64,000 bases of DNA from Incurvaria masculella (taxonomy: Eukaryota; Arthropoda; Insecta; Lepidoptera; Incurvariidae). Where the stretch lies: positions 12,473,021 to 12,537,020 of the forward strand of contig OX335642.1 of assembly GCA_946894095.1 (NCBI GenBank). The letters run 5' to 3'. The translations under genes were made by a program, and so were the position numbers. Of the stretch, positions 23,218 through 35,062 are shown in pieces. Each line of letters begins with the position of its first letter. The first letter of the stretch is position 1. The notes under the pieces were generated by a model. That model made no database searches, was not told the DNA's origin, and worked only from the letters and a program-made list of their open reading frames with translations.

Positions 23218-25063
23218 GATGATAGGATGGCATCCTTAGCGCTCACATATATCAAAAACCAGTTACGTATTAACATTTTATGCAAAAAAGAATGCGAATG
23301 AAAAGGTTTTTTATATGTAAAAAAATAGCGAGATCATCAATCTACAAAGTTACTCTTAGAAATTAGTTGTAGATATTTTAAAAAAACGTGGTTTCACCTA
23401 TTACGGCTCCATGTGAATGAACGCAATGCTTTGCAAATGATCTCACTCCATGGGATGGGCTAAGCCTAGGATAAAACTCGTCCTGATTACTATTGTGAAG
23501 GTTGACAAAAACAGTTTTTCCCCAACTTCTCTCATAATTTGTGCCCCTAATGTAATTTAGTGCCTGTCACACTTTGCTTCATATTAATGGACCTTAGAAT
23601 ATAAAAATACAAACCCTATTGTCTATGCCACCAATCAAATTTTAAAATCCAACTGCCATTTTTAACAGCTTGTCAATTTTTCGTTGAGCTTCCCGGAGGC
23701 AACATCTCTTGTTTCTCGCTACTCTTCATTTTCGACAATTGCTACTAGACAGTGCCTTCGCTACCATTACGGGGTCCCTAACTGGCGGAGAGCTGCGGCA
23801 TTGCACCTCAACTGCGTAAGGTAAGGTAACTTCGAACCCTCACAAGGTACAGTCTGCACTCATTAATTATTCATCGCTTTTTTTCGTCATTGTAAATCCC
23901 TCTTTGGTTTATTATCTATACAGTCCACATTTTCGATTTCTCATAGTATAACTAGAGAACGATTTGACGTTTTTATTTGAAATAATGTATGAACCAAAAA
24001 GCTTAGAAATTACTGCCCAAAAAGCACCTAGCACCCAGTTCAAATTGATTGCGTTCTCAAGTAAAACGACGTTGTCATGCGGCGCGTCTACTTCGTGCGC
24101 CGGTGAACAAAATTGATCGATGACGAAGGCGCGGAGATAAGAGAACATCAGCGCATAAAGCGCAGTTGAAATTCTGTAAAAAAATATTCACTTTTTAATT
24201 GACTGTCAATTTAAATTTATTCCACAACCGCGCCGACCACACGGCGGCATCCCGACCATTTCAAGGGTGTAGCTTAAACGAAATAAAAGATAGAGTGGCC
24301 GGCATTAACAAATACACGCGCCGGATCGATCATAAAATATTTTCATAAGATTTATGCTTCCTGTGATAAACAAAACGGAAAATCCATATTTGACGTACTT
24401 CCGACTACTTAGAATGCCGAAAATTTTCAAGCGTGCAACTTGCAACGAATGTAATATGTATGTATGTCGAATCGACCGTGAAAAATGGACACATTAAATA
24501 ATGAAATAAAGCTGGAAAAATGAAACGTACAAGAAAGTATAGTTAAGTATTAATTAACTAGAATCCGTTTTAAACAGAAGCTTTTATTGAAAAGTAGATT
24601 TTGTGTACATTCCCTTAAAAGCTTGAGGGGTGAAAAATCATTACACCCGAAATTAATGAAGCATATTAGATTATTTTTAAAAGCTTGCATTTTATTTTCT
24701 TTTCAAATTTATAATTAGCAAAATGTAAATTAGTTTCTTTATTCATTTAACTAAAAAACATTTGGAACAATGCAAATCAAATTGTATATTTGAGTTAGGG
24801 TTTTTACATTCGCATTTAAAAAAAACGTCATAATTAGTATCGCTCCACTACGAAAAAAACAATGAAGCGATTAAAAAACTCCCTTAAAATACAAACCTTA
24901 ATATATTGACACACCTTTTCATTGTAGTATAAATCATGTCACTAGGTGCCGTCAATTTTAAAATGTTGTTAGAGATTGTTAGAGTTTTCGGACACACGTA
25001 AGAAATTGTTATTATTCAAGAGTTCTTTTAAATATTAAACACATTACAATACAGAATTAATCG
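23218..25063. other. No gene recognised
   Basis: AT-rich, with a moderately GC-rich part at 23690-23840. No coding family was recognised; the frame at 23912-24148 (minus) is unsupported. Confidence 0.5.
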
Positions 25064-25391
25064 TCAGCCTCGGTAGCACAGTGGCGCGGCGCCTTGCGTC
25101 TCAATAAGCTTGGTGAAGTAACTCTACGCGCGGTTGGGTTCTAAATGGGTGACTGTTTTCAATCGTTGAGGCTGACCGTGATTCGGATTCCACGTTAAAC
25201 TGTAGGTCCCTTCTTACTTCCTAGGTGGTAGGGTTAATCCCGCTCGGGTTGTTATCTTCGCATTCAATGAACGATGGTCGAAGCAGCAATTAACTTTTCC
25301 GTATATTCCATGCAGTTTAATGCACCGGAGCAATATAAGGAAGGTGCTGGCATGGCACCTAGTTCCCATGTGCAGTGTTAGGCTAATATTT
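25064..25391 (+). mobile_element. SINE with 5S-rRNA-derived head
   Basis: The head begins 'CAGCCTCGGTAGCACAGTGG'. It retains 5S-like 'GCGCGGTTGGGTTCTAAATG' running into 'GGTGAC' (box C region, about 25145-25152), while the box A region is eroded ('GAAGTAACTCTACG'). The body follows after 'GTGATTCGGATTCCACG' (25178) to 'CCTAGTTCCCATGTG' and 'GGCTAATATTTGACCG'. The last ~40 nt are replaced by other sequence. Confidence 0.8.
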
Positions 25392-26298
25392 GACCGAGCG
25401 TAGCGAAGGTCTCCGTTTCCAGATTGAGCTACATTTTTTTTCGTATATCCCGCTGTTCTCCTCTACAGGTCGCATTTCGCAATAGGATCTATTGAAATTG
25501 TGTAGAATTTTTAGACGAGCCAGTTTTAATTTTGTTTTATGTCAAAGTTTAAAAAGACGGACTCCACTAGTTACAGTTGGTATTAGGTATTAGCTATCCA
25601 CATCTAGTTACATGAAAAAAATCTATAAATAATAGCTTGAAAGCAATGTATTATGAAAAAGGCCACTCTAAATTTGTCTCGGGCGAAGGTAAGAGCTCTT
25701 TAGAATGTTTTCGGAGGATGCGTGGAGCGCTTCGAACATTTTCTACATAAATCAGTTTTTGCCCCGACTGATTCACGGTGACTCGCGAAGGTCAAATGAA
25801 TCACCCGGCGACTGAGCCGAGCTGCCTCTGCAATTGAGTTTTCTTGAGTGTGATGTTTTTATCGAATATCTGTCATCGGCAGTCATGCGATGATGAATCG
25901 AATACGGATTTCGGCTAAATTACTTTATCGGCGCTTCGAGTCATTTCAAAAGAGGTTCCAAAGTTGTAATTAAATTTGAGAGAACTAATGGTGAGGTACT
26001 AGTAAGTGAGTTGTTCGGTAGTACTCTTATCCGCGATGAAGATCTTGTACTAAGAAATGAGTTCTGTGGAAAATGTTATGGGTTTAAGAAAGTGGTTATA
26101 AAATGCTCTTTTGCGTTTTTATTTATTATCTGAGATTAAGAGAATAATGAGGACTTCGCGTTGGGATAGAAAAGGATTGGCGAAGGTTTACAAGGGAGTA
26201 CGTTGCTTTCGAAGGGCCGAAAAAAGGGGCAGGGGGTTTAAATTTCGTCTAAATATTGGGGAAATTGCATCCGTAGCTTTGACATCGGTCAAAATTAA
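25392..26298. other. No gene recognised
   Basis: Moderate GC at 25690-25830. The frame at 26111-26329 runs into the MITE and has no recognisable family. Confidence 0.5.
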
Positions 26299-26769
26299 GG
26301 GCCTGGTACTAGCCAAATCGCAAAGTTAGACGAGGCACCCCAAGTAAACTAACTAAGTCTGACGATTATAAGTGTCATCCTTACAATATATGATTCCTTG
26401 TCTAGGAATCGAATGATTTTCGTTAATGTATGTTTCCTTTTTCTATACAAAATACATTGCGGAAACGGTGTCCATTTCCGAACTTTTTTGACTAAATGTA
26501 GAAATCTAAAAGCAAATGGAATTTTTTGTTTATGCATATATGCTGTTTTTGCTTATATCTAGAAATCGAATGACTTTCAGATTTCTAATGAGAAAAATCA
26601 ACTTTTTTTTTTTTATTATTATTTAAATAAATGATGGAATAAAACAATATTAACAATCCATTATCAGTCTGGAGTTCTATTTGGATTTGCTGAAGCGTTT
26701 CACTACATATTATTACATTTGTTAAAAAGTGCATTTGTATGGCGCGAGTAGTTGGCTAGTCCTAGCGCC
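26299..26769 (+). mobile_element. TTAA-flanked MITE, copy 2 (471 bp)
   Basis: TTAA on both sides (26295-26298, 26770-26773), with the same inverted-repeat ends as copy 1. The sequence is nearly identical to copy 3 at 56800-57271: the fortuitous 62-codon frame in both differs by one residue. This indicates recent transposition. Confidence 0.88.
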
Positions 26770-26872
26770 TTAAAATATATAGTAGTAACGGAAGAGGGGG
26801 GGCAATTGCACCCACTGCCCCTCCCTGAATCGAGCCTGGGAGGTTGTGCAGAGTGTTAAGCGTGGAACCGTA

Positions 26873-26910
26873 ATAGGCCATCTATGTCCCGTTCCATTAA
26901 AACATACAAA
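26873..26910 (+). mobile_element. SINE 3' end fragment
   Basis: 'AATAGGCCATCTATGTCCCG' then 'TTCCATTAAAACA' matches the extreme 3' end of the SINE body. Nothing upstream matches. Confidence 0.5.
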
Positions 26911-27292
26911 TAAATGACATTTGTTTGGTCACATACAAAATATTGCGAGCAGAAAACATTTTTTTGTTATCATTATAAAAGAGATTGTATAGGTATACTA
27001 AACCAGAAACACCCAATTCCCGACACCGACCTGGAAAAGAAGAAAACATCAAATTAGTCACAACAATATAAAGCTGGCGAGCGGCAATTAGCATATTACT
27101 GCCCACTCTGAATTCATGGCGGCGAGGGAAAGTAAAAATTAAAGTAATCAAACAAAACGTAAGTTAATCATGAAAAAGTCCTCGCGAGCACAATGCGACG
27201 CTTTTGCGGTGGTAATTTAGCAATTAAAATGAGTGGTCAAGCGTGAACATTGCGTCTTCGAGGGTTCCGTTAGTAAAACATTAAATTACGTT
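26911..27292. other. No gene recognised
   Basis: AT-rich and nothing identified. Confidence 0.5.
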
Positions 27293-27625
27293 TTTTATAC
27301 GTAAGTGGAGCTGGATGGTAATACTACACAAACCGTCCTAATTAAGCCGAACACATCACACTTGCAAAAGAATTGGGCGCCATGCCAGGACCTTCCCTTT
27401 TGAGTAGGGCTCCGTTGAACTGAATGGAAACACGGACAATTTTTTACTGCTTTATTTAATGCAATGGTACCAACCGAGTTTTCCATGGACTCTGAACAAT
27501 GGAAGTTGTTGTGGAAGTGATGAAGTGCACTTATCCAACTCATGAAGAGAAATTCATTTGTGCATGAACTGGGTGGGGATCAAACCCATGACCAAGACAG
27601 TCCCCTCGCCCCTAAGCAACGAAAA
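27293..27625 (-). mobile_element. SINE with tRNA-derived head
   Basis: Body reverse complement: 'GCCATGCCAGGACCTTCCC', 'CTGAATGGAAACACGGACAA', 'TTAATGCAATGGTACCAACC'. The head shows the B box as 'GGGGATCAAACCC' (27577-27589; reverse complement GGGTTTGATCCCC) and the A-box side as 'GCCCCTAAGC' (27609-27618). A second 'GCCCCTAAGCTATGAG' at 27645-27660 suggests a duplicated head start. Confidence 0.8.
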
Positions 27626-27660
27626 AAGGTGTTATTCTCTCTTTGCCCCTAAGCTATGAG

Positions 27661-28321
27661 TCGCTAAGTAATAACTATTGTGATAACAAGGGTTGGCTTC
27701 TATTAATCTTATTTTACGATTCAAATATGCTTTATCCGCTATATTTCAAATACAAAGAAATCAAGCCATAATCATTCTGTGTACAAATATTTCAAATAAA
27801 CATTAGCAACAAATTTTTCATAAATAGAAAAGAATTGAAAACAATCAATCAATTATATGAAAGATATTTTCAACTAAGCTTCTATTCTGATTGTATGCGT
27901 CACCAAAAGCTTTTTTGTTCGTATCCATTCTATTCCGGGTACAACTAGTCCAAGGTAAATAAGTGGATTAAAAAATTACATAAAATCTCTAAGACCAACG
28001 TAAAGATGTCCTTAACTATTTTTATTGCAGCTATAAAGCTCTCCTTGATGAATGTAATCCAAGCCAGTGCCCTCTTCATTCCATTGATCCCTTAAAACAT
28101 TCTGGCCTTAAATGACGCAACCCTAATTCGTGGGAAATGAGTGAGCCGCCAGAGGGCGCACTTGATGGACGCAGCGCTGCGTCGGCGACACCTCGCGAAT
28201 TACAATTTAATGAGAAAACTCAGAGACATTTAAAGATTATTTCTATATTTTGTTCTAGCTGCGGCACTTGGGTCTCATAAATCGCGTATGAGATTGGAGT
28301 TAGGCCAAGTTTTACTTTTAG
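27661..28321. other. No gene; CTCF-like motif at 28146
   Basis: AT-rich. 'CCGCCAGAGGGCGC' (28146-28159) fits the CTCF core consensus, but a single motif in a 64-kb window is weak evidence. Confidence 0.35.
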
Positions 28322-28700
28322 TTGAGTGGCCCGTAGCTTAGGGGCGCGGCGACTTGCCTTGCATGCCAGAGGTCTTAGATTCAAATCTCCGCCTCGTTCA
28401 TGCAACATTTTCTTTGTATTTTATAGAAGAGCATTTCGACACTTCTGCGAGCTGCTCCATGGTTCGGAATCCATGTAAAACTGTAGGGACAATTTCTAGG
28501 CGATAAGATCAAGCACGCCCGAATTGGTACCATCGCATTGGATGGAAAGTTGGGCTTTCCGTGTTTCACATCCAACTGAATCTAACTGTTCAGGGAAGGT
28601 CCCTGGCATGGCACCAAATTCCTTATATTATAAGGGAATGCGGTGTGATGGCCTATTATCCTGACGGTAGTATAAGCCATTCATGTCCATTTAAATGTCG
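28322..28700 (+). mobile_element. SINE with tRNA-derived head, full length
   Basis: Head: A box region 'CGTAGCTTAGGGGCGCGG' (28331-28348) and B box region 'TTAGATTCAAATCTCC' (28374-28389), then 'GCCTCGTTCATGCAAC'. The joint 'ATGGTTCGGAATCCATG' is at 28458. The body continues through 'GGTACCATCGCATTGGATG' and 'AAGGTCCCTGGCATGGCACC' to 'TAAGCCATTCATGTCC'. One of the two most complete copies, with a deletion around 'GAAGCGGCAATG'. Confidence 0.88.
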
Positions 28701-29150
28701 AATAGAGTAAACTTATTTTATTAATTAATTCTGTATGATAATCAGTGTTCACGCTCTCAAAAATTGTTAAGAAAATATGTTGACTTCTTTGCCTCCTGAA
28801 CGTGAAAATTGCATTTAGAGGTTAAATATACACTTATAATCTTTCGATGTCTTCTAAAATCCAACGTCTGGTGTCCGTATACTATATGTGCGTCTGTCCG
28901 TACAAAACGATAACTACTTACCCGTTTTCAGATGCGCCTCTTATTTTATTTATTTTAGGTATTTTTATTTATTTATTTACACAAAGATATGCAGATGGAA
29001 CAGTTTACAAGAATTTAAAATACTAACAATAATAATACATGCACGCAAATAGGATCGACAGTTGATTAGTTCTTGTACGACGAACGATACCTCCTAAACT
29101 GGCCTTACGGCTGAATCATAGGCGGTAATGACGCTTAGGTTACTATTTTT
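28701..29150. other. No gene recognised
   Basis: AT-rich. 28930-28985 holds short T-rich simple repeats. Nothing identified. Confidence 0.5.
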
Positions 29151-29374
29151 AGTATTAGAATGTAAGTATATTTATTCTTGTTAAGTATATATATATATAT
29201 CTTTATTGATAAAAAATCTTACTTCTTTTATCCTTTTTTGTCTGCCGCCTTGCACCATTCCTACATCCCAAGGGTAGGTAGGAAGAGAATGCCTTTTGGC
29301 ATTAGGCCCGCCTTTTGTAAACTGTTTATAATGGTGTACAATAAAGAATTTTATTATTATTATTATTATTATTT
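29151..29374 (+). mobile_element. 5'-truncated LINE 3' UTR, copy of 63242-63453
   Basis: About 220 nt nearly identical to the 3' UTR of the LINE at 61-63.5 kb. It includes 'GTCTGCCGCCTTGCACCATT', 'AATGCCTTTTGGCATTAGGC' (a perfect inverted repeat), 'AATAAA' at 29340 and an (ATT)n tail (29350-29374). By eye the copies differ only by one substitution and simple-repeat length. A short dead-on-arrival insertion of the same LINE family. Confidence 0.85.
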
Positions 29375-29793
29375 ACCATTGATCTGACTTTTTCCACAGA
29401 ACTCTGTGCAAAAAATTATTATCGACTATTATAGTATATGTTCCGACAGTTATAAGTGTAACAGTCATGCATCGATTCAGATTCAAAGGTCCACAAAGAG
29501 GAACAAAGTAACGCCAGAAATAAATAACAAGGATAAACAGCGAGAAGAGCAAACAAAGCAACAACAAAAAAAAAGAAAAACAAATATTTAGCCACATTCT
29601 TTACATCAGATATATGGGTATTTTTTTTATACCGCTTGACGGTTAAGGAAACAAGGCGGGAAAAGCGTAATTTTGTATTGAATATTAACGCATATGAAGC
29701 CGTGGCCATGTCCTAGTAAGTAAGCTTTTCCTCATACCATCATCCTGGTAGTCTTCAAGTCAATTAAAAAGTTCGATAGCTCTGCAATAATTT
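29375..29793. other. No gene recognised
   Basis: AT-rich and A-rich (29560-29582). Frames on both strands here are compositional. Nothing identified. Confidence 0.5.
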
Positions 29794-30115
29794 CAGCATC
29801 AGTAGCCCAGTGGCGCGACGCCTCGCGATTCGATAAGTTGAGCGAAAAACCTCTGAGCGCGGTTGGGTTCTGAATGGTTGACCACGTAATTGGTCACGGA
29901 TTCCACGTAAAACTCCCGCCCGGGTTGGTACGATCGCATTTAATGAACGATGGTCGAAGCGGTAATACAAATTGTACGTGTTTTCCATCCAGTTCAATGT
30001 AGCCGAGCAATATAAGGAAGGCCCTGGCATGGCACCTAGTTCCCATGTCGTGTGTTAGGCTCATATCTTACGGTCAGTTTGATATGAGCTATCCATGTCC
30101 AGTTACAAAAAATAC
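29794..30115 (+). mobile_element. SINE with 5S-rRNA-derived head
   Basis: The head starts 'CAGCATCAGTAGCCCAGTGG'. 5S-like 'GAGCGCGGTTGGGTTCTGAA' is followed by 'TGGTTGACC' (29855-29883). The joint 'GTCACGGATTCCACG' and body 'CCCGCCCGGGTTGGTACGA', 'GAACGATGGTCGAAGCGG', 'TACGTGTTTTCCATCCAGTT' follow, to 'GAGCTATCCATGTCCAGTTA'. The block 'TGTAGGTCCCC...TAGGGTTAA' is deleted. Nearly full length otherwise. Confidence 0.85.
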
Positions 30116-30542
30116 ATATCAACTGGCTTGATAACGCGCTGAGCAATATTCTGCAAGGTGAGGTGTACTTGACGGTTTCAAGCAGATTTTGTCTGTATGC
30201 ACAATATTCGTCACAACCTAACCTATAAGCTGGTAATATTGTTTTGTAATAAATTTATTAGTCCTCAATTATATCATCCTTTAGCAACTTATAAACTAAA
30301 TATTAAGAATAAAATGACCGAACGGAACTCTGGATCATCGGAAAACTGCACGATTAAATAAATAGAACCGAACATACCCGCGCCGGGCTCTGTCCGTTGG
30401 AGAGTCGCATCAGTAAATAAAAACAAATCCTTCGTGTAATCCGACGCGGTCGACGTATTACGAGTACTCAAACCCGATCGGACACGCAACTATTCGTTCC
30501 GTTTACAGCGAACGTTTTTCAGGGTTCCGTAGTATAGTTGTG
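30116..30542. other. No gene recognised
   Basis: Frame 30289-30489 (minus) has no recognisable family. Nothing identified. Confidence 0.5.
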
Positions 30543-30838
30543 CTGCCATCTATCTACATTGAACTTCATCGAAAACACGGACAATTTGTCATTGCCCTTT
30601 CGACCATTTTTGCATCCAATGCGATGGTACCAAACCGGGCGGGCTTAATCCTACCATCTATGAGGGGAAGGTGACCTTCAGTTTTACATAGATTTTGAAC
30701 TATAGAGCAGCTCACACATATCTAACTAGGAAAGAGAGCAAAGGTGGTGCATGAACGGGGCAGGGAATTAAACCCAAACCTCTGGTGTGCAAGGCAAGTC
30801 CCTACGTCACTAAGCTTCCTAGCCGCTCAGGCCCGTTG
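30543..30838 (-). mobile_element. SINE with tRNA-derived head
   Basis: Reverse complement of the body ('GAAAACACGGACAATTTGTC', 'GCATCCAATGCGATGGTACC', 'GCGGGCTTAATCCTACC') joins a tRNA head. The B box region reads 'GGGAATTAAACCC' (30763-30775; reverse complement GGGTTTAATTCCC), then 'TCTGGTGTGCAAGGCAAGTC'. The 3' third of the body is missing. Confidence 0.82.
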
Positions 30839-30869
30839 GATGGTTTGAACACCTAGAGCGAATCAGTTA

Positions 30870-31715
30870 TTTATTTATATATTTTATTTTATAAGAAACC
30901 TTACAGCTAATCTTAGATTATTACATGATGATTATTTTAATATTTTTGAGCCAATGACAAAGTTTCATTGTTCGCAAACTGAAATGTCTTACAACTAAAC
31001 GATTAAATTAGCACTTGCAACATTCCACAACCGTGTGTATGCGGTATGTATGTGGTGAAAGTGTGTGTGTGATGTGTGATGTGTCAATGTGTAATGTGAG
31101 TGTATGTATGTTTTGAGTGTATGGACTTATTTGATTGGTTTTATTTAAGTATTATTGTGTTTATAGTAATATGTTGTTGAATGTATATATATGTTACATT
31201 ATTATTTATTAAAGTGTACAAAAGTGTTAAATAAAGCTGGTTACTCCGCTCTGACCTGCTGGCGTGCCTTCATAAGAAAAGCATGCTTTGTTAAATTTAA
31301 TTCGTCAACGGTGTTATAAGTGCGATCGTAAGAGGACATGCAACGGTTTAGGACGGAGTTCTTTGCGTAGTTTGTTTTACACGTTTGGGGCTGAAAAAGT
31401 CGAGGTCGTCTGGTATGCGCAGGAGTAACTCGATAGGTAATGCGAGCAAGGAGATCAGAGCAATCAATATTATTGTGAAGTATGTTATATAAAAAAATAA
31501 TATATGCAACTGATCTCCTCTGCTCCAGTGATTGCATATTATAACAGTCTGCCGCATGCTCATAATCAATAAAGGCGCTTTTTGATATATAATTTAAGTC
31601 TCTGAGAAATCGATGTTGGATTCTCTCGACGCACATGCGTCACATAGTGTGGAGACCATATGTTATGAAAGAATGATGAAGCAGAGTAGAATAAACAGGT
31701 CCGGGCGGCCAAAAT
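30870..31715 (-). mobile_element. LINE 3' fragment with GT-rich 3' UTR
   Basis: 5'-truncated minus-strand LINE. The polyprotein end (31241-31715) is followed by a GT-rich 3' UTR (31028-31130 on the plus strand shows repeated 'GTGTG' and 'GATGTGT'), ending in a T-rich/ATTTATTT tail near 30872-30890. The layout parallels the LINE at 34.56-38.7 kb, whose 3' UTR is also GT-rich. Confidence 0.7.
31241..31715 (-). pseudogene. LINE reverse-transcriptase C-terminus
   Basis: The 131-codon open frame 31241-31636 reads 'VERIQHRFLRDLNY', 'LEQRRSVAYIIFLYNILHN', 'IDCSDLLARITYRV', 'KTNYAKNSVLNRC'. This order matches the C-terminal domain of Jockey/CR1-type LINEs and resembles the corresponding part of the LINE at 35063-36316. 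The frame continues upstream past an in-frame stop (31634-31636 region) as 'YSTLLHHSFITYGLH', the end of the thumb region. Polymerase core absent; non-functional. Confidence 0.82.
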
Positions 31716-31724
31716 GAACCTAAA

Positions 31725-31762
31725 TCTGTTCTACAGGTACGTAGAACTACCTGTAGAACAGA
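31725..31762. repeat. Perfect hairpin, 15-bp arms
   Basis: Arms 'TCTGTTCTACAGGTA' (31725-31739) and 'TACCTGTAGAACAGA' (31748-31762) flank an 8-nt loop. It lies exactly between two oppositely oriented LINE fragments. Confidence 0.8.
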
Positions 31763-31789
31763 CTTTGAGAGTTTGATAAGCAGAACTTG

Positions 31790-32037
31790 CATCCCTTACT
31801 AATCGCAGAGAATTAGAGCACCCCCTTGTGGTTGACAGTTGGCTTTTGAGAACGAACCGTTTCTCAAACTCATTTCTCTACCGCACCGCCAGGATATGGA
31901 ACTGTCTGCCGGCAACAACAGTCTTTCCTCAAACGTATAACCTAAAGTCTTCAAACGTAATTAAAACAGGCTCGATAGCTCAGCGATGGCATGAGGCTTT
32001 TCTGAGTATCAATACCTATCTATATAGAGGAAGTTAA
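31790..32037 (+). pseudogene. Second LINE C-terminal fragment
   Basis: Reads 'ASLTNRRELEHPLVVDSWLL' and 'RTNRFSNSFLYRTARIWNCL', then 'PATTVFPQTYNLKSSN'. This is the conserved end of a LINE polyprotein of a different family from its minus-strand neighbour, of the kind with a 'RT..F..SF..RTA..WN.LP..VFP..YN' pattern. The peptide ends after about 80 codons. No polymerase core is present. The fragment faces away from 31241-31715. Confidence 0.78.
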
Positions 32038-32040
32038 AAT

Positions 32041-33039
32041 ATGTTGTAATTATGTGTATCGTACCGTATGCCTATACCCCCGGGGTATCAACTTCATGGT
32101 TTGACAAAACAGTCTGATCTCTCATCCGCTTCTACGGAGCCCTAACAAATTTTCCAATTCCGAGCCATTTCAGTTTCCGCGCCGGAAAACTCGGCTAGAT
32201 TTCAAAGAGAAATAAATACCGGGAAAACGCACCCAATTAAATGAATGTATTTTTTTAACAATGATCTCTTGTATGTGGCAATAAAAAGTTGCTGGACTTA
32301 ATAAAAAAATCGGACAATTGTGGGAAAAAATTATGAATTTGTGCTGCGTGGGTACCGGCACGTAAAAATAATATAAGAATTTATATTATATTTTTTATTA
32401 TATTTTATTTATAATATATATATTAATATAAGAATAAAGAAAAATAATATATGAATAATGCTACATATTAGCACTTCTAAGCAATCGTACGGTACCAACG
32501 AGAAAATCGTTGCACGGTATTCAATCATCTCTGCCTACCCTTAAGACTATCGTGAAGGTAGCGGGGCTCTGAGATTTAAACATTTGAAGAAATGATTTCT
32601 TTGTCCATTGGGCACGGCACAATTGTTCACGCCGACTGCGAATAAAACTAGCTAAATCGTCTTCCAGGTCATAACGGTTCCCTACCCCTAAAAGTAGTCA
32701 GATTTTAATATTTTCTTACTTTTTAATCACTTGAGAAAACTTGATTATATATCTGTATATTTTTATTTGTATATAAATACTATATAATCGGTTAAAAATA
32801 TATATGACAGTGAAAAAGACAACTTTTTCAAATGTTTATTAGCTGTATTATTAGATGTATAGTACAGTAACAGTTATCGCCCGTAGTATGGGAAATTGAT
32901 AGGGTAACGACGGTCTTAACAACTCGATGGTTTGTATTCATCGGAGCGCCAATGAAAAACGTTCGATGTTTTTCCGTTATTTTTTTTATTAAGTATCATA
33001 TCAAGTACATTTACATGCAACATATATTCGCATGTTAAA
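32041..33039. other. No gene; AT-rich simple sequence 32370-32460
   Basis: 'TTATATTATATTTTTTATTA' and neighbouring AT repeats at 32381-32445. Otherwise nothing identified. Confidence 0.5.
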
Positions 33040-33152
33040 GTAGCCGTGGTCATTTTAAGCGAAAATCCTGGCATGTCACCTAACTTCTTCGGAAATGCAT
33101 TATTATCATGACAGAAGGTATTAGCCATCGCACCGTTCCATAAATACATAGG
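33040..33152 (+). mobile_element. SINE 3' fragment
   Basis: 'GTAGCCGTGGTCATTTTAAG', 'ATCCTGGCATGTCACCTAAC', 'TATCATGACAGAAGGTATTA' and 'GCCATCGCACCGTTCCATA' match the 3' third of the body. Confidence 0.75.
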
Positions 33153-33642
33153 ATTGAAGAAGTTCTTCGTATCACGAACGTATGACGCTCTATCTCTGCC
33201 GATATTCTCGAGAAATTGGCGTCATGGTACGTTAGTCTGTAGAAAACAGTGAAATACACCGGAAATGGAATCCGACGAAGTCAATTCGGGAGATTAGGCA
33301 GCACCGCCGCCCCGTCACTGCGGTCGTTCAGCCGAATTGAAATTGCAATATTTAAAGACTTAGTCGAAGCGGATGGATAACTATGAAGTAGGATAAGACA
33401 TAAAATTTCAGCGCAATGGCCCTCCGTTCGAGGACAAATCAATCCATTTATTAAACCAATTGACTGGATACATTAGAAAGACATATATTGTCTTTACCCT
33501 AGGTTTTATTTAACTTAACTTAGAATAAATTCTGATACATGTGTGATAGAGCAGGTGACGAAATCGCGTTTGGTCAATGTTACAACATATGATGAACTTG
33601 TCTTTGAACCATAGATCTCCTTGCTCATGATCTGTATATATT
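33153..33642. other. No gene recognised
   Basis: Mixed composition and nothing identified. Confidence 0.5.
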
Positions 33643-33985
33643 TATTTTATGGAACCTGACATGTATGTCTTATACCACACAACTACCGTAAAAAAATACA
33701 TCACATACCCGAAGAAATTGGTGCTATGCCAGAACCTTCCCTTTATGAGTACGGCTACATTAAAGTGGATGGAAAACACGTACATTTTTTTTCGTTGCCG
33801 CTTCAACCATAGTTTCAGCCAATACGATGGACCAATACGGGCTTACCAGGACCAACCACATAGTAGGGGAAGGGGACGCACAGTTTAGCATGGTTTCCGA
33901 ATAATGGAACGGCTCGCGTAATTCAACCAACTCAGAAAGATAAATAAAGTTGCGAATGACCGGGGCGAGGCTTACAATATGCGTC
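33643..33985 (-). mobile_element. SINE with eroded tRNA-derived head
   Basis: Whole body in reverse ('TGCCAGAACCTTCCCTTTAT', 'GTGGATGGAAAACACG', 'TTGCCGCTTCAACCATAG', 'GGTTTCCGAATAATGGAACG'), then the tRNA-head lower part 'GCTCGCGTAATTCAACCAAC' and 'GACCGGGGCGAGGC'. The A and B boxes are no longer clear. Confidence 0.78.
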
Positions 33986-34561
33986 TCAAACTAAAGATTT
34001 TTTATGTGAAGGGAGTCTCAATACGTAACTAACAATACAGATCAAATTCAGAGCTTTTATTTATCGCATAGAAATATACGTACATAACTTCACAACACTT
34101 TCTAGGAAGGGTAGGCAGATACGATAGAACGCCATACGGTACGATACCAGAGCGCCTCGTTCGCTTCATCTACAGACATATTAATCGCGAACATAAATGG
34201 TTAAGATCGACCAAAGACGGTACAAAAACCTACGCCATCTTTTTGGCAGTAAAGATCTCTATTACACTATAATAGTCATTCAAAACTTGAAAATTCACAA
34301 AAATATTGACACTATGTACGAGTACTATGAACCTGTCACAGTATCGTATCCTCTCACCGTTATCCAAGTCCCAGCCAGTTTTCAGAGCTCCTGAAGCCGC
34401 GCACTCATTGGTCCATTTATAAGTTAGCTAGACTCGCTTCAGCGACAGCTATTCAGGAGCTCGCGAACATTATTAAACAGCTTGCGGGTAGTTCGACGAG
34501 TTAATACTTTTGAAATGTCTGGTAAGACTGTCCTGAACCATAAATTCAAGAGCTCGTTTAT
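33986..34561. other. No gene recognised
   Basis: A degenerate 'GGAAGGGTAGGCAGATACG' near 34105 resembles 14634-14652. Nothing else identified. Confidence 0.45.
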
Positions 34562-34562
34562 C

Positions 34563-34564
34563 AT

Positions 34565-34599
<35 letters not shown>
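34563..34599. repeat. (ATTT)n microsatellite, LINE tail
   Basis: Nine to ten tandem ATTT units at the 3' boundary of the LINE, read AAAT in the element's orientation. Confidence 0.9.
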
Positions 34600-35062
34600 G
34601 AAAACCAACAGCGATTACAAGTTACACTTTGATACAAGATAATATAAGCTTAAGCTAAGGCCAGTAATAGGTTTTCCTAAATTAAACATATTTTACATAA
34701 AGTCTATCTTGTTCTACAAGAGAAGGTTAATACAATCCGAAAAAGGTAGGTAACAAAAAAAAAGTATGGTAGATAAAGTGTGTATACAATTAAAGTTTGC
34801 TTTTAAGTATGTATGTATTGTTGTGTGAAAAAAATATATATATGTGTAATGCTTGGAGTTATACTAGTATGCTTTTGTAGTCTAAATAGTAACTTAAATT
34901 TAATTACTGAGTGTGTGTGTTTTGTATAATACATTTGTTTTAATGTGTGTGTGTGTGTGTCTAAAAACTGAAAATCTGTGTAAAGAGTAGATGCATGTGT
35001 TTGCTTTTGGAAGAAAAAATATCAATACTGCATAAATTATTAACTTGAATTGTTCTGTATTT

